Translations under genes and position numbers: made by a program
Shown: one piece after another, positions 59,742 to 64,000 of the stretch
How the letters are laid out: every line of letters starts with the position of its first letter
Numbering within the stretch: position 1 is the first letter of the stretch
Source of the DNA: Palsa-504 sp963767565
GTDB taxonomy: Bacteria > Actinomycetota > Actinomycetes > Streptosporangiales > Streptosporangiaceae
DNA length: 64,000 bases
Assembly (NCBI GenBank): GCA_963767565.1
Contig: CAVYEG010000022.1
Span: forward strand, 1-64,000
Reading direction: 5' to 3'
Notes under the pieces: generated by a model
Database searches by the model: none
What the model saw: only the letters and a program-made list of their open reading frames with translations
What the model was told of the DNA's origin: nothing

Positions 59742-60500
59742 ACCGGTTCCTTCCGAATCCTCGCCCGCGTGCCCGGCAACCCAGGTCCCGGCCCTGTTGG
59801 TGAACGACGACCGCACGTGGATGGGCACCCCGTACCGCCGCGCGTACTCGACGCAGCGCAGCATCAGCACCTTCGCGCCGGAGGCGGCCATCTCCAGCAT
59901 CTCCTCGTAGGTGATCTGCGGGATCCGCTGCGCGGTCCGCACGATGCGCGGGTCGGCGGTGAAGACGCCGTCCACGTCGGTGTAGATCTCGCACGCATCG
60001 GCGGACAGGGCCGCGGCGAGCGCGACGGCGGTGGTGTCCGAGGCGCCGCGGCCCATCGTGGTGACGTCCTTGGTGGTCTGCGACACGCCCTGGAACCCGG
60101 CCACGATGGGGATCGCGCCGTCGGCCAGCGCGCCGGCGATCCGGCCGGGCTTGATGTCGATGATGCGGGCCCGGCCGTGCACGGCGTCGGTAATCACGCC
60201 CGCCTGGGAGCCGGTGAACGACCTGGCCTCCAGGCCGAGGGTGGCGATCGCCATGGCCAGCAGGGCCATCGAGATCCGCTCGCCCGCGGTGAGCAGCATG
60301 TCGAGCTCGCGGGCCGGCGGCAGCGGGCTGACCTGGCGGGCCAGGTCCATGAGCTCGTCCGTCGAGTCACCCATGGCCGAGACCACCACGACCACCTGGT
60401 CGCCGCCCTTACGGGTGGCCACGATGCGCTGCGCGACCCGCTTGATGCCATCCGCGTCGGCCACCGACGAGCCGCCGTACTTCTGCACGATGAGGGCCAC
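59220..60500 (-). CDS. lysC: Aspartate kinase
   Basis: A 426-aa aspartokinase: kinase start VQKYGGSSVADA, GFQGVSQTTKDVTTMGRGASDTTA (substrate and ATP loop), and two ACT domains in the C-terminal 170 residues, which sense lysine and threonine. GTG at 60500 is preferred; the GTG at 60512 overlaps its own GGGAGG. An internal start at 59741 with a strong ribosome site should yield the separate beta (ACT) subunit. Confidence 0.95.
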   Translation of the reverse strand: MALIVQKYGGSSVADADGIKRVAQRIVATRKGGDQVVVVVSAMGDSTDELMDLARQVSPLPPARELDMLLTAGERISMALLAMAIATLGLEARSFTGSQAGVITDAVHGRARIIDIKPGRIAGALADGAIPIVAGFQGVSQTTKDVTTMGRGASDTTAVALAAALSADACEIYTDVDGVFTADPRIVRTAQRIPQITYEEMLEMAASGAKVLMLRCVEYARRYGVPIHVRSSFTNRAGTWVAGHAGEDSEGTGMEQAIISGVAHDPSEAKITVVGVPDRVGEAAKIFTAIAEADINIDMIVQNVSAVATGLTDISFTLPRNDGQRGMSTLQRLQQPIGFQSLLYDDRIGKVSLIGAGMRSHPGVSARFFGALAEAGVNIEMISTSEIRISVVVDQDDLDTAVTATHRAFELDADQVEAVVYGGTGR

Positions 60501-60546
60501 GGACGGCCGCACCTCCCGGATCTGAGCGGACGCTTGAGTGTATCGG

Positions 60547-61092
60547 CTAGGGGGCGGGTCGCTCTTCGGCCACGTCCAGGCTGGCGTGCGCGATCACCGC
60601 GTGCAGCGCGCGCAGGGCGGCGCCGCCGTGGGTGCCCCAGTGATTGAAATAGGAGTACTGCCACCACCACAGCGCCTCGAGATAGCGCCCGGTCTGGTAG
60701 TGCTTGAGGCCGTGGATGAGGTCGGCGGCGACCGCCGCGATGTCATCCGAGATCCGGAACGGCAGGCAGGACGTGTCCTTGTACGGGTCGAACACCTCGG
60801 CGTACTCGTCGACCGCGGTCAGCCGCAGGGCCAGGCCGGTGCGCATGGCGTCCAGGTCCGGGTCGTCGCCGACCTCGGGTTCCCAGTTGCCCGGCAGGAT
60901 CACGTCACGGCTGGCCCCGAGTTGCGCGCCGGCCAGCAGGATCTGCGACACCTCGAGCAGCAGCATCGGCACGGTCTCGTCGCCGCCGCTGCTGGCGAGG
61001 GCATCGACCCCGTCGATGAAATTCCGCACGTTGGCCGCGATCTGATCCGCTATCGTCCGCCATTCGCCCCCCTGAGCTGGCGGTTCAGACAT
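60547..61092 (-). CDS. DUF5063 protein
   Basis: A 181-aa protein of the DUF5063 type, always found between recR and lysC in Streptomyces-like genomes: an N-terminal helix IADQIAANVRNFIDGVDAL, VFDPYKDTSCLPFRISDDIA, and a Trp/Tyr-rich HYQTGRYLEALWWWQYSYFNHWG. The function is unknown. ATG at 61092 overlaps the end of recR by 8 bases, so translation is coupled. Confidence 0.88.
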   Translation of the reverse strand: MSEPPAQGGEWRTIADQIAANVRNFIDGVDALASSGGDETVPMLLLEVSQILLAGAQLGASRDVILPGNWEPEVGDDPDLDAMRTGLALRLTAVDEYAEVFDPYKDTSCLPFRISDDIAAVAADLIHGLKHYQTGRYLEALWWWQYSYFNHWGTHGGAALRALHAVIAHASLDVAEERPAP

Positions 61093-61684
61093 CAAGCAGT
61101 CTCCGTCCTTCGAATGCGCGACCCAGTGTCACCTCGTCGGCGTACTCCAGGTCGCCCCCGACCGGCAAGCCGCTCGCGGGCCTGGTGACCCGCAAGCCCA
61201 TTGGCTTTACCAGCCTAGCGAGAAAGGTGGCCGTTGCCTCCCCTTCGAGGTTGGGATCGGTGGCCAGGATGAGTTCGGTGACCGTGCCGTCGGACAGCCG
61301 CGCCATCAGCTCCCTGATCCGCAGCTCGTCCGGGCCCACTCCGTCGATGGGGCTTATCGCTCCCCCGAGCACGTGGTAGCGGCCGCGGAACTCGCGGATC
61401 TTCTCCACCGCCGCGACGTCCTTCGGCTCTTCCACCACGCAGATCACCGACGGGTCGCGCCGCGGGTCGAGGCAGATCCGGCACTCGTCGGCCTCGGCCA
61501 CGTTCCCGCAGGTGCGGCAGAAGCTCACCCGCTCGGTCACCTCGATCAGCGCGTCCGCCAGCCGCTTGACGTCGGCCTGGTCGGCGGCCAGCAGGTAGAA
61601 GGCGATGCGCTGGGCGCCCTTCGGCCCGACCCCGGGCAGCCGCCCGAGCTCGTCGATGAGGTTCTGGATGACCCCTTCGTACAC
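61085..61684 (-). CDS. recR: Recombination mediator RecR
   Basis: A 199-aa RecR: helix-hairpin-helix LGRLPGVGPKGAQRIAFYLL, a C4 zinc finger (CRTCGN ... CRICLD), and a Toprim domain (VVEEPKDV, ATDPNLEGEATA). It loads RecA at gaps with RecF/O. GTG at 61684, 9 bp after ybaB, in the common dnaX-ybaB-recR operon. Confidence 0.95.
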   Translation of the reverse strand: MYEGVIQNLIDELGRLPGVGPKGAQRIAFYLLAADQADVKRLADALIEVTERVSFCRTCGNVAEADECRICLDPRRDPSVICVVEEPKDVAAVEKIREFRGRYHVLGGAISPIDGVGPDELRIRELMARLSDGTVTELILATDPNLEGEATATFLARLVKPMGLRVTRPASGLPVGGDLEYADEVTLGRAFEGRRLLDV

Positions 61685-61693
61685 GTTCAGGTC

Positions 61694-62164
61694 CTAGGTT
61701 TCGTGGTCATCCTCGTCGTCGTCCTCTTCGTCGTCCTCGTCCTCATCGTCATCATCGTCATCATCGGCGAAGGCCGCCGCACCGCCCAGGCCGAGACTGG
61801 ACAGGTCGAGCCCGCCCGGCAGGCTGGCGCCGCCCGGCAGGCCGCCGCCCTGTATGGCCGCGGCGAACGGTCCCATCTGCTGCTGCTGGAGGTTCTCGGC
61901 CGCCCGGTAGGCGTCGCGGACCGCCGCCAGGACGAGATCGGCGATCGTCCGCGCGGTCTCCTCCGCATCGTCGGTATCCACCGCGGCGGGCTCGATGCTG
62001 AGGTCCATCAGCTCGCCCTGGCCGTTGACCGTGGCCTTGACCAGGCCGCCGCCCGCCGTGCCGGTGACTTCGGCGTCGGCCAGCGCCTGCTGGGCGTGCA
62101 TGAGTTGTTCCTGCATCTGCTGCGCCGCGGCGAACAGCTGGTTCATATCCATCTGGGGTTCCAC
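61694..62164 (-). CDS. YbaB/EbfC nucleoid-associated protein with acidic tail
   Basis: A 156-aa protein. Residues 5-105 are the YbaB fold (MNQLFAAAQQMQEQLMHAQQAL; GLVKATVNGQGELMDLSIEP), a DNA-binding homodimer. The tail is Gly-rich and then almost pure Asp/Glu (about 25 acidic residues). GTG at 62164 follows GGAGG. It lies 63 bp behind the conserved dnaX end. Confidence 0.92.
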   Translation of the reverse strand: MEPQMDMNQLFAAAQQMQEQLMHAQQALADAEVTGTAGGGLVKATVNGQGELMDLSIEPAAVDTDDAEETARTIADLVLAAVRDAYRAAENLQQQQMGPFAAAIQGGGLPGGASLPGGLDLSSLGLGGAAAFADDDDDDDEDEDDEEDDDEDDHET

Positions 62165-62227
62165 ATCGGCCTCCTCACGCAGAGCCTACGACCCGCCGAA
62201 CCCCGCTCCATCCCGACCGGCCGGCGC

Positions 62228-64000
62228 TCAGCCCTCGATTTCGCTGATCACCTGACCGCCCAGCGCACGCTGGATCAGGTCCATCCCGGTGAGCTCCGGC
62301 CCCGGGGGCGGTCCGTCGTCCGCCTCGTCGGGCGGCATCTCGTCCGGCGGGGGCTCGTCGTAGTACCGCGGGGCTGCGGGCCTGGCGCCTGCGGGCGGGC
62401 CGTCGGCGCGGGCGGTGGCCCGGGCCGGAGCCGGTCCCGCCGGTGCGGCCGGCCGGCCCGGCCGGTGCGCTGACAGCAGAATCCGGGTCCAGCGAGCTCC
62501 TGGCGACCCGGGGCTCAGCCGGGTCTTTTGGGGGGGCCGACTCGTCCGGATCGCCGGGGGCCCGGGCCGCCGCCGATCCTCCGGCATCCCCGCCGGTCAC
62601 GCCCTTGACCATCACGTTCAGGCCGAACTGCGCGGCCAGCACGCGCTTGAGGTCGGCATCGCAGCCGCTGGTGCTGAAGCCCTTGAGGTCCCCGTCCCTG
62701 ACGAACCCCAGGGTCAGCACGTTGTCCTCGAGGGACAGCACGCTGGCGTTGCTGAGCAGGATCCAGGCCACCCGGCGCTCTCGCTTGATCGCCTCCAGGA
62801 CCGCGGGCCAGTTCTGCCGCAGCGCCGCCGCCGACGACCCGGCGGTCGCGGCGGAAACCGGTGCGGGCACCGCCTCGGACCGCGCCGGCGGTTCGGCCGG
62901 GCCCACGGGCCGGCTGACCGGGGCCGCGGGCGGGGCAGCGGGGGGCGCGGCGGGCGGGGCGGTCTCGCCGGGTTCCGGCGAATTGCGGTTGGGGGCCGCG
63001 GGCGGCCGGGACCGTTCGGCCTCATGATGTGAAGCGGGGTGCGGCGGGCGCGGGGGTGACTGCGGTACCGGAGCGGGAGCGGGCCCCGTGGACTCCAGCC
63101 GCTCCAGCCGGGCCAGCAGCGACTTCTCGTCCGTGGTGGCCGCCGGGAGCAGCACCTGCGCGCACATCAGCTCCAGCAGCAGCCGGGGCGAGGTGGCCCC
63201 GCGCATCTGGTCGAGCCCGGTGCTGACGATCTCGGCCGCGCGGGTCAGCCCGGCCTGGCCGAACCGGCCCGCCTGGGCGGTCATCCGCTCGGCCCGGTCG
63301 GACGGCAGGTCGAGCAGCCCGACCTCGGCCGCGTCGGGCACGGCGGCCAGGATGATCAGGTCCCGGAACCGGTCCAGCAGGTCGGCCGCGAACCGGCGCG
63401 GCTCGTGCCCGCCCTCGATGACCCGGTTCACCACGCCGAACACCGCGGCGCCGTCGCTGGCCGCGAACGCGTCCACGATCTCGTCCAGCAGGCTGGCGTC
63501 GGTGAAGCCGAGCAGGGACACCGCGCGCTCGTAGGTCAGGCCGGACTCATCGCTCCCGGCCAGCAGCTGGTCCAGGACCGACAGCGAGTCCCGCGCCGAT
63601 CCCGCCCCGGCCCGGACCACCAGCGGCAGCACCGCGTCTTCGACCGGCACGCCCTCGGCGCGCAGGATGTCCTGCATCAGGTCCCGCAGCACCGACGGGG
63701 GCATGAGGCGGAACGGGTAGTGGTGCGTGCGGGACCGGATGGTCGCGATGACCTTCTCCGGCTCGGTGGTGGCGAAGATGAACTTCAGGTGCGGCGGCGG
63801 TTCCTCGACCAGCTTCAGCAGCGCGTTGAAGCCCTGCTGGGTGACCATGTGCGCCTCGTCGATGATGTAGATCTTGAAGCGGCCGGACACCGGGGTGTAG
63901 AAGGCCCGCTCGCGCAGTTCGCGGGCGTCGTCCACGCCGCCGTGCGAGGCGGCGTCGATCTCGATCACGTCGATGCTGCCCGGCCCGGACGGGGCCAGGG
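62228..64000 (-). CDS. dnaX: DNA polymerase III gamma/tau subunit (5' end outside window, 3' frameshift)
   Basis: The AAA+ clamp-loader part enters from the window edge: IEIDAASHGGVDDAREL, then IIDEAHMVTQQGFNALLK (Walker B, DEAH) and the sensor ATTEPEKV. Domain III, a Pro/Ala-rich linker and a C-terminal region with RERRVAWILLSNA follow. The opening frame would run to 62175 with an Arg-rich end unlike DnaX. The expected acidic and DLIQRALGGQVISEIEG-like end lies in the other frame (+1), ending at 62228. The shift falls in a CCGG-rich repeat near 62440-62470 or at a C7A4 run at 62529-62539. Either an indel or real slippage must join the two. Confidence 0.85.

Noticed and set aside
62529..62539. 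E. coli-type programmed -1 frameshift in dnaX
   Set aside because: The frame relation needed here is +1 (or -2), so the classical -1 mechanism does not fit, although the slippery run itself is real.

Overview
The window is high-GC actinobacterial DNA: NNC/NNG codon use throughout, many GTG starts, and marker genes for BldC, WblA/WhiB, DUF3073, DUF5063, PurS and mycobacterial/streptomycete-type Crp. Gene order around bldC - valine dehydrogenase - DUF3073 - purF/purL/purQ, and around crp - DUF4177 - two ArsA-type ATPases - wblA - class A PBP, matches what I remember of Streptomyces chromosomes, so this is core chromosome of a Streptomyces-like or Streptosporangiales-like organism. I cannot name the species.

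Layout. 1-3.6 kb: a tRNA operon (Glu, Asp, Phe), an MFS exporter, a PspC protein, an acyl-CoA dehydrogenase and tRNA-Lys. 3.6-6.1 kb: decayed gene fragments, then a BNR/Asp-box protein overlapping a MoaD/ThiS-like protein. 6.2-11.5 kb: an arsenic and methylarsenic island with a flavoprotein disulfide reductase, an aquaporin, an ArsR-ArsC fusion, ArsM, two more ArsR and ArsI. 11.6-14.8 kb: relics, namely a frameshifted histidine-kinase end and a frameshifted DUF222/HNH gene. 15-19 kb: bldC, valine dehydrogenase, DUF3073. 19-24.7 kb: a purine operon (purS, an RsbW-like ATPase, purQ, purL, an SCP2-like protein, purF) without purM. 24.8-30.2 kb: a branched-chain 2-oxoacid dehydrogenase operon and a large acyl-CoA dehydrogenase. 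30.4-42.8 kb: a CbiX-like protein, an NlpC/P60 hydrolase, crp, an MBL/Nudix/RidA/DUF4177 chain, a slipin, two ArsA-type ATPases, wblA, a class A PBP and YqeY. 42.9-50.7 kb: a phosphoesterase, tRNA-Pro, membrane proteins, and a hydrolase with its TetR, plus further regulators. 50.8-53.6 kb: the least familiar part, with a secreted four-cysteine protein, a 62-aa leader-like peptide, a 66-aa protein and a regulator with two tandem LuxR-type HTH domains. 54-57.6 kb: an overlapping redox pair (ferric-reductase-like membrane protein with a long Pro-rich repeat tail, and a NuoF-ferredoxin fusion). 58.1-64 kb: asd, lysC, DUF5063, recR, ybaB and dnaX, the last cut by the window edge.

How it works together. 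The arsenic genes form a chemical loop (arsenate reduction, methylation by ArsM, demethylation by ArsI) with a channel as the only visible exit; two divergent control regions carry inverted repeats. Crp is encoded here, two near-consensus Crp boxes lie between it and the NlpC/P60 gene, and a perfect consensus box lies inside purS. Several promoters place the start site on the start codon, suggesting frequent leaderless mRNAs. Three convergent gene pairs share a CTAG or CTAA in which both stop codons overlap, and a fourth pair seems to have lost the same overlap through a 22-bp duplication.
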